From Niastella sp. OAS944 (GTDB taxonomy: Bacteria > Bacteroidota > Bacteroidia > Chitinophagales > Chitinophagaceae), in assembly GCA_024809215.1 (NCBI GenBank), contig JANUBW010000011.1, forward strand, positions 1 to 64,000: a DNA stretch of 64,000 nt, in the 5' to 3' direction. This document shows positions 16,290 to 24,835 of the stretch, piece by piece. Under the pieces are notes generated by a model that saw only the letters and a list, made by a program, of their open reading frames with translations, had not been told where the DNA came from and did not search any database. The stretch's first letter is position 1. Each line of letters opens with the position of its first letter. A program made the position numbers and the translations under genes.

Positions 16290-19200
16290 TCTGAATATTC
16301 CATCTTTAATATATCACTGATTAACTCCTTTGAATCGTTAATAGCCATTGAGCGACACCAAAATCTTTTCTGATTCGGTTTTATAATGTAAATGTCATTG
16401 TTGTCATAATACTTTATTTGTCTCCGGATAAATATGTTCGTTGCTTCCTGCTTTAGCAAAGATTTATCAATATCAGAAAGATATTGCTTGAAGTCTTCAA
16501 CCCCCGATTTCCTGACGCTATTTTTAACTCCATTGAAAGTAAGCTTAACCATATTTAACGGCTGCCGTTTATCAACGGAATAAATATTTGCACTTGCGCT
16601 TAAGGTTGTACCAAGAAACTTATTAAGTTCCTTACAAAGCATTTCAGCGTATTGAAAATTCTCATCCTCATTTGTTGCCTTAAGAGCAACAGCATTGTTT
16701 CCATCAAACATCATCCCCATTGTATACGTGATAAAATCTGAAATTAAAATCCGCTCATTCCCCGACAACGTAAACATTTTGAAAATCTCTTCATTGACAG
16801 CTACTTCAATTTCGCTAATATCTACGTGTTTTAAAAAGTCTTTCTTGATTAGTTTTTTTATTTCATCAAGATACTTTTCTAAATGACTAGCAGAGTCTTT
16901 TTCAAAGATGAAAGGAAGCTCATATAGCTCATTGGGCTTTACCCTTTCTCTTTCAATTCCAATCGAGGATGAAATAAGAAAAAGATAATAAGTTGCCAGT
17001 TCCGAGTTAATATAACAAGTGAGCGATTTTAAAATTTCCTTTTTGGCGCCGTTAATTCCAAGGACAGTACTATTAAAAGAACAACTTTCCTCAATGTAAG
17101 ATGCACCCAGCTTTTTGTTGGTCAATCCTTCTTTTATTAAAACATGAGGCCCTACAAATGCCTTCTTTGCCGTTTTGCTAATTCGTCGAAAAGCATCAAT
17201 TTTTTTAAGGGGCTCATTAAATTGTACTTTATAATATTTTTTATACAATAAAATTGATTCTTCCGTTAACCCTTCCGAAAGTTTATCTAATTTATCTTTT
17301 GATGTATAATATCTTTCAATTTTTTCAGGTTGAATATAAGGCAAATTTGACACCTCAATATCAAACAAAGGCTTTGTAGTTGATTTATTTAAAAACTGTA
17401 AACCAGTAGCTTTATTGATCTTTCCTTCCTTTAAAAATGATTTTAGTCGCGAGTATTCATTTAACTTATTAATGAATTTAAAATCCTCAATAGTTCCCCA
17501 CATCGCAATCTTCCAGATTTTTGTATCCGGCTTTTGACATTCTTCTCTCGGCAAAAATTTAATATCGGTTGCATCAATAATTACGCCCTCAACTAAATTA
17601 TTTTTCACATAAGTTTTAGGAGCCCAATATTCAATTGTAGGAGAAATCTTTTTAGGAATTTCCTTTTGATAAAATACAATACTCACAGGTCCTACAGCTG
17701 ATGTAAAAAGCTGCCCACCAAAACTTTTGGGAGCTTTTCTAAAAATAGAGAGATTGTAAATTTTCTCTACATAAGTTTCGTTCATTAACCACTTTCTAAA
17801 CCTCTGAAATGAACCTTCTGTATTAGTTAATAATTTAGAGTTAAATATTAAGGCGATAGACCCGTGATTAGTAAAATCAATTGCCTTATGAAGAAAAGGA
17901 ATTACTAAATCTTTTCCATAACCATACTTATCAATATACTTATTTATAGAATCAAGTTTAATCTTTGTTCCAAAAGGTGGATTTCCGACAATCAAATCGA
18001 AGGATGGCAACTTAGAAGGATTTACTTCTCCTATAGTATCTGCGCGAAAAAGATTGTTCCCTTGATTCTCTAACAATTCATCTTCTGGATCATTAATCAG
18101 ATATGGAAATTTATATGACCGATTAATCCATAATGTTTTAGGATTTAATTGCTCAATAATAGCCAAATAAATGCTGAAGGCCGCAACTCTAATGGCATAC
18201 TTATCCAATTCAATTCCATAAATATTAGACCTAACGATTTCCCTTAAATCTTTAAACTCTATTCTCTTACCTGGATTAGCATTCCTCCATCTTTTTACTA
18301 AGCGTTTGAAACTTTCTACTAAAAAAATACCAGATCCACACGCCGGATCAAGAACTTTTATGTTCCAGTTAGTTTCATTTTTTACTTTCAGCTTTTCATT
18401 AAGAATAAGTTCAACTAATGAAGGCGGTGTATAATATTGTCCGGCTTCCTGTTTACTTATTACTTTAAACTCCTCTAAAAAATTCTCATAAATTTCACTT
18501 AGTAATTCAATTTGAATTAAATCAAATCTAAACAGACGCCATTCAAACAGTTTAAGATTATGTGATAAATCCCCATCTGTTAAACACTTTTTAATTATAT
18601 TTAAATGTTGTTCTGTTACCTGCCGTTCTTCTCCTTTAAGAATTGGAAAAACATTTCCGTTAAAGTGTTCTTCTACTTTTTTAAAAAGGGTATAAGTGTC
18701 GCTTTTATTTTGAAGAATATCAAGGTAGCTTTGAGCCCCTTTACTTATTTGTGAGTATAATTTTGTCTCCTTCGCTGCCCCTTTATCTTCCAGATACATA
18801 ATGAAAATAGAACGCATCAAAAGGGAATGAATAAAATTATCATTTAAATCAAACCGCTTTAGTTCTTTTGCTGCTGTAAGGAGAGATTGCACCAAATACT
18901 TGTCAATCCTTTGTTGTATATCAACTTGTTTACGAAGCTCATTTTCAGAAGTCCAAAACAAACCAGAGTCAACCGCAATTCGGGAAAAAAGATCTTTAAT
19001 TGTTTCCATCGCTTTTTTGTCTCTTTGCGATGCACCTATAAGCTCTAACTTTGCGGTCTGTTCTTGAATATCAATTCCTGGTTTATCATAATTGAAAGGT
19101 TTCTTGCAACAGTTATATATTCTAATTTCTGTCGGTGAAACAGCAATCAAAAACATCACCTTTCTATAATTCCATGCTAAGTGTTGAACTTGAGCAATTT

Positions 19201-19384
19201 CCTTCAGTGTGTTATAGTCAAACTGCGCAATTTCCTTGAAAAAAATAGCCGGATAATCCCCTGAAAAATAAATTTTATCCACTCCTAAAAGACGAAAGTC
19301 TTCCAAGTCTTGTGAAATATCTTCTTCTTGAAGATCATATGCCTCCGTGAAACCAAAATCTTTATAAAAATTGGCAATGGTCAT
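16286..19384 (-). CDS. Eco57I-type restriction-modification methylase (N6-adenine)
   Basis: 1032 residues. The AdoMet motif I, VLDPACGSGIFLVE, is at about 344-356. The catalytic NPPF is at 468-471, the order of a gamma-class N6-adenine methylase. A helical region at 150-320 ends in QEAGQYYTPPSLVE, as in type I/IIG enzymes. A target-recognition and spacer part fills 600-1000 (NKATGLQFLN..., PYIQPEKIERYY). The N-terminus, where type IIG enzymes carry a nuclease, has YFSGDYPAIFFKEI and lacks a clear PD...ExK. Cleavage may therefore depend on the small partner gene. It is AT-rich relative to flanking genes, which suggests horizontal acquisition. Confidence 0.9.
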   Translation of the reverse strand: MTIANFYKDFGFTEAYDLQEEDISQDLEDFRLLGVDKIYFSGDYPAIFFKEIAQFDYNTLKEIAQVQHLAWNYRKVMFLIAVSPTEIRIYNCCKKPFNYDKPGIDIQEQTAKLELIGASQRDKKAMETIKDLFSRIAVDSGLFWTSENELRKQVDIQQRIDKYLVQSLLTAAKELKRFDLNDNFIHSLLMRSIFIMYLEDKGAAKETKLYSQISKGAQSYLDILQNKSDTYTLFKKVEEHFNGNVFPILKGEERQVTEQHLNIIKKCLTDGDLSHNLKLFEWRLFRFDLIQIELLSEIYENFLEEFKVISKQEAGQYYTPPSLVELILNEKLKVKNETNWNIKVLDPACGSGIFLVESFKRLVKRWRNANPGKRIEFKDLREIVRSNIYGIELDKYAIRVAAFSIYLAIIEQLNPKTLWINRSYKFPYLINDPEDELLENQGNNLFRADTIGEVNPSKLPSFDLIVGNPPFGTKIKLDSINKYIDKYGYGKDLVIPFLHKAIDFTNHGSIALIFNSKLLTNTEGSFQRFRKWLMNETYVEKIYNLSIFRKAPKSFGGQLFTSAVGPVSIVFYQKEIPKKISPTIEYWAPKTYVKNNLVEGVIIDATDIKFLPREECQKPDTKIWKIAMWGTIEDFKFINKLNEYSRLKSFLKEGKINKATGLQFLNKSTTKPLFDIEVSNLPYIQPEKIERYYTSKDKLDKLSEGLTEESILLYKKYYKVQFNEPLKKIDAFRRISKTAKKAFVGPHVLIKEGLTNKKLGASYIEESCSFNSTVLGINGAKKEILKSLTCYINSELATYYLFLISSSIGIERERVKPNELYELPFIFEKDSASHLEKYLDEIKKLIKKDFLKHVDISEIEVAVNEEIFKMFTLSGNERILISDFITYTMGMMFDGNNAVALKATNEDENFQYAEMLCKELNKFLGTTLSASANIYSVDKRQPLNMVKLTFNGVKNSVRKSGVEDFKQYLSDIDKSLLKQEATNIFIRRQIKYYDNNDIYIIKPNQKRFWCRSMAINDSKELISDILKMEYSE

Positions 19385-19923
19385 AAAGAATTAAGATAAT
19401 TGTTTTGGCATAAAAATACTAACAATATTAGCATTTATTACTTTGCCCAAAGATTATATTTTGCTTTAGAATGCAAACTTATGGGGTATTTGATTGTATT
19501 TCAATTATTTCTACCCCCAATTTTGCCACTAATAAACCAACGATACTAAATTTTCAATTTTGAGAAACATTAATTGCTATATAACATGTAATAAAACTTT
19601 AAAATACCCTATAAAGAATTGATTGTAAGGCATATATTTTCCATCAAAGACTAACGACGCCCCTTTTAGCCAGTTCTTTCAGATTGATTTAAGTTACTTC
19701 TTTATATCATTCAAGAATACACATAAAATCCACAAATTCCCCAAGTGTTCGCTCCCACTGCCATACCCGGTACAGGCAAAAGGCTTCGATTATACCTCAG
19801 CCTTTTTTTTATATCCTATACATAAATTTTACACCCCGAAAATCCGCTATTAAGTACTTTTACGACAATGTTCCAGTCACCAAGTATATCAAAACAATTT
19901 TAGACAACACATTACCCCCCCTC
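19385..19923. other. AT-rich intergenic stretch at the end of the restriction-modification segment
   Basis: No gene of convincing quality. It contains the candidate tRNA-end remnant at 19761-19774 and a hairpin with T-run at 19778-19808. The rest is AT-rich sequence carrying the upstream regions of the divergent methylase and J-domain genes. No consensus TTTG/TAnnTTTG promoter could be placed with confidence. Confidence 0.5.
19778..19808 (+). terminator. Terminator-like hairpin without an obvious upstream gene
   Basis: AAAAGGCT (19778-19785) pairs with AGCCTTTT (19799-19806), followed by more T. No plus-strand gene precedes it. It directly follows a sequence resembling the last 14 nt of the tRNA-Glu unit, so it may be a leftover tRNA terminator. 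Confidence 0.5.
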
Positions 19924-21042
19924 ATGGATAATAAGCTTGTATATATTAAGCCAGGCAATGCCCCTTTATCAAAGGAGCAACAGAACTTCAACAGAATCGT
20001 GAAGCGTATTGAAAAATTGCAAAATCAAATCCTGAACGAAACAGATAAGCTGGAGAAGTTGAACAACTTGTATAACGCTGAGGTATACCCAAATGTAAAA
20101 GAACTGGGCAGCTTAAAAATACAGTTATGCCACCTGCTGCATAAAAAAAGACAGGAGATAAAGTTGTCTGCCAGTCAGAATAATAAGTTGGATGACTTGC
20201 TGTTTGATTTTTTAGACGATGCTTTTAGTGTGATAGAACCTGACGAGGCAACTAAAGAGCTTTATTCAAGATATAGCAATACCAGCTATGCCGAAGAGCT
20301 TTCGATCCAGGAACGGTATATGAAAGAAGATTTTATAGATATGTTATATAGCCGTTTTGGATTAAAGCTTGACCCTTCACTACTTACAGACAACCCCGAT
20401 ATTAGTAAAATTGAGGAAGAATTAAAAAAGCAGTGGGAGCAAAAAGAAAACGGAAAAAAGGCAAAACCTAAAACTAAAAAGCAACAGGCAAAAGAGGAAT
20501 TGGAAAAACAAAAGGCCGCGTTGAAAAATAAAAGCATTCGAAGCATTTATGTTGCATTGGCTAAAATATTGCATCCAGACACCGAGCAGAATGAAGCATT
20601 AAAATTAGAAAAAGAAGAAATGATGAAGAAGGTTACAGTTGCATATGAGAATAAAGATCTAATGCAATTATTGCAACTTGAAACACAGTGGATGAGAGAA
20701 CATGATAAAAATATTAATACCCTTGAGGCATCTACGTTAAATGCATATATTCATTTGCTGACAGATCAGGCAAAAGAGTTGGAAACGGAACTTCAAATGT
20801 TATATATGAATCCTGCTTATACAGCCATCCTCCCTTTTGGGCGTAAGGATCTGAAAAGCGCCAGCCGGGAAATTAAATATGCAGGTATTAGTTACAAGGA
20901 AATAAATAAAAAAATACAAACGGATATTCAAGAACTGGAGACTGGAAAAAAAACAAATACTACAGTCAGTCGATGTATACGGGATTACTACGTTGAGCCT
21001 GGAAGCGAATTTATTGATGATGAGATGATGGATATTTTTTAA
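19924..21042 (+). CDS. J-domain protein with coiled-coil N-terminus
   Basis: 372 residues. The N-terminal ~75 residues form a charged heptad-like helix (IVKRIEKLQNQILNETDKLEKL). A Lys/Glu-rich linker follows at 165-200. A J-domain-like segment is at about 205-255, with the HPD signature at 217-219 (ALAKILHPDTEQNE) and YENKDLMQLLQLE after it. The C-terminus is acidic. J domains stimulate DnaK/Hsp70 ATPase. In this architecture the substrate is unknown. It shares the AT-rich composition of the neighbouring restriction-modification genes, so it may belong to the same acquired segment. Confidence 0.8.
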   Translation: MDNKLVYIKPGNAPLSKEQQNFNRIVKRIEKLQNQILNETDKLEKLNNLYNAEVYPNVKELGSLKIQLCHLLHKKRQEIKLSASQNNKLDDLLFDFLDDAFSVIEPDEATKELYSRYSNTSYAEELSIQERYMKEDFIDMLYSRFGLKLDPSLLTDNPDISKIEEELKKQWEQKENGKKAKPKTKKQQAKEELEKQKAALKNKSIRSIYVALAKILHPDTEQNEALKLEKEEMMKKVTVAYENKDLMQLLQLETQWMREHDKNINTLEASTLNAYIHLLTDQAKELETELQMLYMNPAYTAILPFGRKDLKSASREIKYAGISYKEINKKIQTDIQELETGKKTNTTVSRCIRDYYVEPGSEFIDDEMMDIF

Positions 21043-21062
21043 TGAAACAATGATATTTCATT

Positions 21063-22139
21063 TTACTTTTTATCTTTTCGGGCAGCTACCAATTTGTCAA
21101 CTATTTTTAAATAAAGCTCCGTTGGCACCTGTCGCTCGTATTCATACTTGGTTTTATGAGCTATCACCAGATCAAGTTTTGGGATAACAGTAATAAACTG
21201 TCCCAATGCCCCACTTGCAGTATAAGCGCCTTCGTATACATCCTTATCAAAGGGCGCATCCCAAACCCACCACAGATAACCATAACCAAAATGAAAATAA
21301 GCAGTCTTGTTTTGCTCGGCCTCCTTATAGGTAGTAACAGGTACAGTAGTAGTTGTTACCCAGTTTGCCGGCAGTACCTGCTGGTTCTTCCACTTCCCTT
21401 TTCTAAGCATTAGATAGCCTAACCGTGCCATATCACGGGTTGAGAACCACATGTGATAAGCCAGATATTTGGACATGGTTGTATCGCCGGTTTTTCGTTG
21501 CGCGTCCATTTTCCAGTCTTGCATATGAAGTGGCTTAGCCAGTATAGAATCAATTAGTTCATAAATACTTTTCCCTGTCTGCTGCTCAAGTATATAACCT
21601 GCTATATTAAAGTCCCAATTATTGTACAGCCAGAAGCTGCCAGGTTGTACGCTGCCTCTTTTGGGAGCCATAGCAGAAGCATCACCTTCATTACTTGCCG
21701 GATGATAAACTCCAGAACGCGCCGTAAGTAAATCTTTTATGGTAGCCTTCATTTCAACAGGCAATAACCCACCCACATCATTAAGCCTTAGTTGCTCAAT
21801 GGTGGTATTCAGCTTTATCTTTCCGTTCTCAACAAAAGGTCCATATAACATAGAAAGAACACTTTTTCTACAGGATGCCAGATAGCTAAGTTCCTGCACA
21901 TCTCCATAGTCAAATAATATTTTACCACTTTGAACTACCATAAACCCTGTTGTATGAGCACTGTCAATAATAAATTGCCGGAGTTGTTTAAGCAACGTGT
22001 TATCCCATCCATAGTCGCCGGGATTGATAATTCTGTCCCAGGCCATATCAGGATATACTTCAATTGAGTTGTTGGGCGCAGGCGTTTGAGCAACAGAAAA
22101 CAATGGAAGCAGCAAAGCAAATAATAGCAACTTCTGCAT
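21063..22139 (-). CDS. Class C beta-lactamase-fold serine hydrolase, secreted
   Basis: A penicillin-binding-protein-like hydrolase. The start at 22139 (MQKLLLFALLLPLFSVAQT) gives a clean signal peptide; an earlier in-frame ATG would leave it internal. The active-site SxxK is SCRKS, near residue 80. The YxN motif is YNNWD and the third element is HKT near the C-terminus (LVIAHKTKYEYE). Length is 358 residues. Such proteins can be esterases, D-aminopeptidases or lactamases; the substrate cannot be told. It ends 20 bp from the J-domain gene (tail to tail). Confidence 0.88.
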   Translation of the reverse strand: MQKLLLFALLLPLFSVAQTPAPNNSIEVYPDMAWDRIINPGDYGWDNTLLKQLRQFIIDSAHTTGFMVVQSGKILFDYGDVQELSYLASCRKSVLSMLYGPFVENGKIKLNTTIEQLRLNDVGGLLPVEMKATIKDLLTARSGVYHPASNEGDASAMAPKRGSVQPGSFWLYNNWDFNIAGYILEQQTGKSIYELIDSILAKPLHMQDWKMDAQRKTGDTTMSKYLAYHMWFSTRDMARLGYLMLRKGKWKNQQVLPANWVTTTTVPVTTYKEAEQNKTAYFHFGYGYLWWVWDAPFDKDVYEGAYTASGALGQFITVIPKLDLVIAHKTKYEYERQVPTELYLKIVDKLVAARKDKK

Positions 22140-22302
22140 AATAACACTTATTGTAGGTGAAATTAATGATATGGCGTTAGCTCCGGCACGACTATAACTC
22201 ATATTTATACATTTATAACGACAATCCACATCCCCATCAATTTGTGTAGCGTTCTGCTGAAAAAGAACATATATTACAAATTAACCAAAAACCTATTTCA
22301 AT

Positions 22303-22827
22303 ATGAAAAAGAAATCAATTGCCATCTTATTCTTTTTAACAGTGATACTGTTTAAAAATGAACATCTGTACGCTCAATGCGAGCTTCCTATTCCGCAGGG
22401 CAGCCATAATTTGTGCAATCCTATGGTTAACACTACCATATCCAATACATCCAATACCATAACCCTCGATAATGCAGGGCAGGTCCCTGTTGCCGGCACC
22501 TGTTCAATTACGATCAGTTATTACGACGAAACATCAGCCAGCTGCGCCCCCCTGATCAATTGTTCAAATGCCAGCCTCAGCACCTCGGGTTCAACGTTAA
22601 CTCTTACACTGAATGGCTGCGCTATTCTACCCGACCTTCCAAACACAGCTATTTTTTATCTCAATATACAAACATCTGAAGGCGTTTACTTTTATCACGT
22701 GCGTAATTTTGCTTGCGGCTATGTATTGGGAAAGAAATTAACGCCCAATTCCAGGGAAGAAAAAGCTATCGCTGTTAGCAGTAGAGGAATAAAAACGCCA
22801 AAGGTGTGGGGCATCACACACCACTAA
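22303..22827 (+). CDS. Small secreted cysteine-rich protein, unknown
   Basis: 174 residues. A signal peptide (MKKKSIAILFFLTVILFKNEHLYAQ) is followed by a Ser/Thr/Asn-rich beta-type region with seven or so cysteines in the mature part (C-ELPIPQGSHNLC, GTC, SCAPLINC, GC, FAC). Disulfide-stabilised secretion is plausible. No family recognised. It is monocistronic, with a terminator right after it, and divergent from the serine hydrolase. Confidence 0.7.
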   Translation: MKKKSIAILFFLTVILFKNEHLYAQCELPIPQGSHNLCNPMVNTTISNTSNTITLDNAGQVPVAGTCSITISYYDETSASCAPLINCSNASLSTSGSTLTLTLNGCAILPDLPNTAIFYLNIQTSEGVYFYHVRNFACGYVLGKKLTPNSREEKAIAVSSRGIKTPKVWGITHH

Positions 22828-22836
22828 CGAATTGAA

Positions 22837-22867
22837 AAGGGCTTCCTGAATTTTCCAGGAGGCCCTT
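22837..22867. terminator. Terminator between convergent genes
   Basis: AAGGGCTTCCTG (22837-22848) pairs with CAGGAGGCCCTT (22856-22867), with one mismatch or wobble. It can serve the plus-strand gene before it and the minus-strand gene at 22889. Confidence 0.8.
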
Positions 22868-22888
22868 CTTGTAAAAGCACGTTAAAAA

Positions 22889-23464
22889 CTACCGGGGAAC
22901 TTTTAGCAGGTCACACACTTCATTATAGCTCATTGAATGCAGATCGATGCGCCGCCCATTGCTGACTTTAGCGCCGCCGGGCACAATGATATAACGGAAA
23001 CTATGCTGCGTACTGATGGAGCTGTAAATATTCAGGTTATTTACAAAATTGATCCGGAGTTTACCTACGCTGTCGAAAGCCGACCAGGTATCGGTTGTTG
23101 TATTGCCCTGCACATATGTGAGTGATATTGGCAGTTGCGCTATTTGGCCAGCAGGCCACACTTGTGGATTGTACCCTGCCAGCTTTCCATAAGTAAGCAC
23201 AACGCCGCTGTCAATTATTGCCTGCGTAATTGCCGGCGTTTGCCGGGTATGATCAAAGTGTTTTATGCCGAAAATGGTTGACATGGTGTAAGAGGCAGGT
23301 ATAAACCAATCTGAATAAATCACATTGGCTGTGCCTGCGGGCCCCTGGGGGCCTTTCGGGCCCGTGTCGCCTTTTTTGCAGGAGCAAACAAATACAACCA
23401 TGAGCATTAATGAGGAAATAAACACCTTACTAATTGTTGGCGCTTGATTAACAGAATAAATCAT
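22889..23464 (-). CDS. Lipoprotein with collagen-like G-x-y motif
   Basis: 191 residues. A lipoprotein signal ends at the Cys in VVFVCSCKKGD. A short collagen-type stretch (GDTGPKGPQGPAG) follows, then a beta-rich globular domain (SDWFIPASYTMST..., FNHTRQT-type segment, SMSYNEVCDLLKVP). This combination is very common among Bacteroidota surface lipoproteins, usually without known function. Likely attached to the outer membrane. Confidence 0.8.
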   Translation of the reverse strand: MIYSVNQAPTISKVFISSLMLMVVFVCSCKKGDTGPKGPQGPAGTANVIYSDWFIPASYTMSTIFGIKHFDHTRQTPAITQAIIDSGVVLTYGKLAGYNPQVWPAGQIAQLPISLTYVQGNTTTDTWSAFDSVGKLRINFVNNLNIYSSISTQHSFRYIIVPGGAKVSNGRRIDLHSMSYNEVCDLLKVPR

Positions 23465-23558
23465 CGTTCTTTGTTTTAATATGTATTAAATGATTTGGTA
23501 CCAGTAACACTGGCACCAGGCCGAAAACAAAAAACACGAAAAATCATCTGTCAAAAAA

Positions 23559-23945
23559 TCATCTTTTAGAGGGATACCGCCTCCCCCATGCAACCAGTGC
23601 TGCCATCACCGCAAAGAAAATGTTTACGCCTATCAAAGAAGCTTCACCTCTTATAATATGAAATATACTGGCCGCAACCATCAAAAGAATAGTTCCCCAG
23701 GCGGCATAAACGGTAATCTCTTTTCGGGTACGCAATAGTGCGGGTAACACCAGCCCTATACCAGCCAGCAGGTCAAGCACCCCTGTAACTTTTGTTAGTT
23801 TACCATTACCGGCAGTCCAGGGCCACATGGCAGCCAGTTTATCTGCAGACAGGAACAGTTTCATGGCGCTTGCCCAAATAAAACCAATGGCTAATACGAT
23901 CTGTACAATCCAAAGCGATACATGTAGCATTTTCGATGCTTTCAT
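23559..23945 (-). CDS. DoxX family membrane protein
   Basis: 128 residues with four hydrophobic helices, typical of DoxX/DoxD-like inner-membrane proteins. The second helix region GNGKLTKVTGVLDLLAGIGLVLP is the conserved family core. DoxX proteins are linked to thiosulfate/quinone chemistry or redox stress in a few bacteria; function here is unknown. It is divergent from an HxlR regulator with palindromic sites in the shared promoter region, so it is the likely target. Confidence 0.88.
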   Translation of the reverse strand: MKASKMLHVSLWIVQIVLAIGFIWASAMKLFLSADKLAAMWPWTAGNGKLTKVTGVLDLLAGIGLVLPALLRTRKEITVYAAWGTILLMVAASIFHIIRGEASLIGVNIFFAVMAALVAWGRRYPSKR

Positions 23946-23983
23946 AGTGTAATATTTTAACGGCTCGAAAATAACTACCTTTA

Positions 23984-23998
23984 CTATCCATTAGATAG
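23984..23998. promoter_or_regulatory. Candidate HxlR operator O1
   Basis: CTATC-CATTA-GATAG, a 5-bp inverted repeat with a 5-bp spacer. It lies in the divergent promoter region, on the DoxX side. It shares the CTATCCA half-site with O2. Confidence 0.6.
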
Positions 23999-24008
23999 TA
24001 ATATCCCA

Positions 24009-24026
24009 TTGGATAGCACTATCCAA
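24009..24026. promoter_or_regulatory. Candidate HxlR operator O2
   Basis: TTGGATAG-CA-CTATCCAA, a perfect 8-bp inverted repeat. Its centre is about 26 bp from the centre of O1, and it lies 26 bp before the regulator start codon. Confidence 0.7.
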
Positions 24027-24052
24027 CGGGAAAGTATCTTAATTTATAGATT

Positions 24053-24391
24053 ATGTTATCCAAAGGCGGCTGTCCTAAAACCATGCTTTCCATCAAAGAT
24101 GCACTTGAAGCACTGGAAGGAAGATGGAAACTACTTATTTTATTTACTTTATCTGAAGGGCCTAAACGCTTTCGGCAAATATCCAAGGACGTTGGCGGCA
24201 TCACCGATAAAGTGCTTTCAAAGGAATTAAAAAGCCTGGAGGCTAACCGTCTTATTGAAAGAAACGTATACGATACCTTTCCACCCACAGTGGAGTATAG
24301 CATTACGGCTCACGGCCTTTCACTGGAAAAAGTATTGGATGAGCTTCATTTCTGGGGTTTAGCCCATCGTAAAAAGATCATTGGAAAGTAA
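24053..24391 (+). CDS. HxlR family transcriptional regulator
   Basis: 112 residues, a winged-helix dimer of the MarR/HxlR type. The conserved N-terminal Cys (GGCPKTMLS) is present, then the recognition region EGRWKLLILFTLSEGPKRFRQI and the wing ERNVYDTFPPTVEYSIT. In several HxlR proteins this Cys senses electrophiles or redox change. It likely represses itself and the divergent DoxX gene through the palindromes at 23984-24026. Confidence 0.92.
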   Translation: MLSKGGCPKTMLSIKDALEALEGRWKLLILFTLSEGPKRFRQISKDVGGITDKVLSKELKSLEANRLIERNVYDTFPPTVEYSITAHGLSLEKVLDELHFWGLAHRKKIIGK

Positions 24392-24412
24392 CTTGCACTT
24401 AATAATAGCTAC

Positions 24413-24826
24413 ATGAAGATCACCAACGAGTTTAAAACAAGAAGGATTGAATTCATTAAAATAGAATCCGTAAAAGAACACCTGCCCAGCCACAGGATAC
24501 AAATACAAATTGAAACGGAAAACATTAAAGCCAATTACGATAATTATATATGGCTAAGTGAAGATGATATAAACCGGTTTATTATCGACCTGGAAAGCTT
24601 TGTTAAAAACAGAAAAGGCGAGGCCGTTTTGGAAAGCATGAGCCCTGGAGAATTACAATTGTCATTCCAGGCAACTGACGATCTCGGGCATCTTTCAGTG
24701 GGACTTTATTTTAAAAAAGAAGACAGAATTAATAAAAATTATTCTCATGAATTAAAGGTTGAATTTCAGATCGATCCAACATATTTACCAACCGTTAGAA
24801 ATGAATTGATTGACCTTATCAAATAA
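24413..24826 (+). CDS. WapI-like immunity family protein (no toxin beside it)
   Basis: 137 residues, no signal peptide. The layout resembles WapI-type immunity proteins: an N-terminal beta hairpin; a middle W/Y-x-x-DI..FI.DLESF segment; the G.A.L.S...ELQLSFQATDDLGHLSVGLYF core; and a terminal FQIDPTYLPTVRNEL. Members of that family neutralise contact-dependent toxins. No toxin gene is adjacent, so it would be an orphan or a defensive immunity gene, if the assignment holds. It follows the HxlR gene by 21 bp. Confidence 0.55.
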   Translation: MKITNEFKTRRIEFIKIESVKEHLPSHRIQIQIETENIKANYDNYIWLSEDDINRFIIDLESFVKNRKGEAVLESMSPGELQLSFQATDDLGHLSVGLYFKKEDRINKNYSHELKVEFQIDPTYLPTVRNELIDLIK

Positions 24827-24835
24827 GCCTTACAA

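Noticed and set aside
19690-19775. Third tRNA gene ending in ...CCCGGTACA
   Set aside because: The T-arm-like GTTCGCTCCC and the acceptor-like end can be aligned, but no matching 5' acceptor, D-arm or anticodon arm is present. Kept only as a possible attachment-site remnant.
23497-23519. Hairpin TGGTACCAGT/ACTGGCACCA as a terminator of the DoxX gene
   Set aside because: No T-run follows on either strand and one pair mismatches; position is suitable but evidence is too weak to list.
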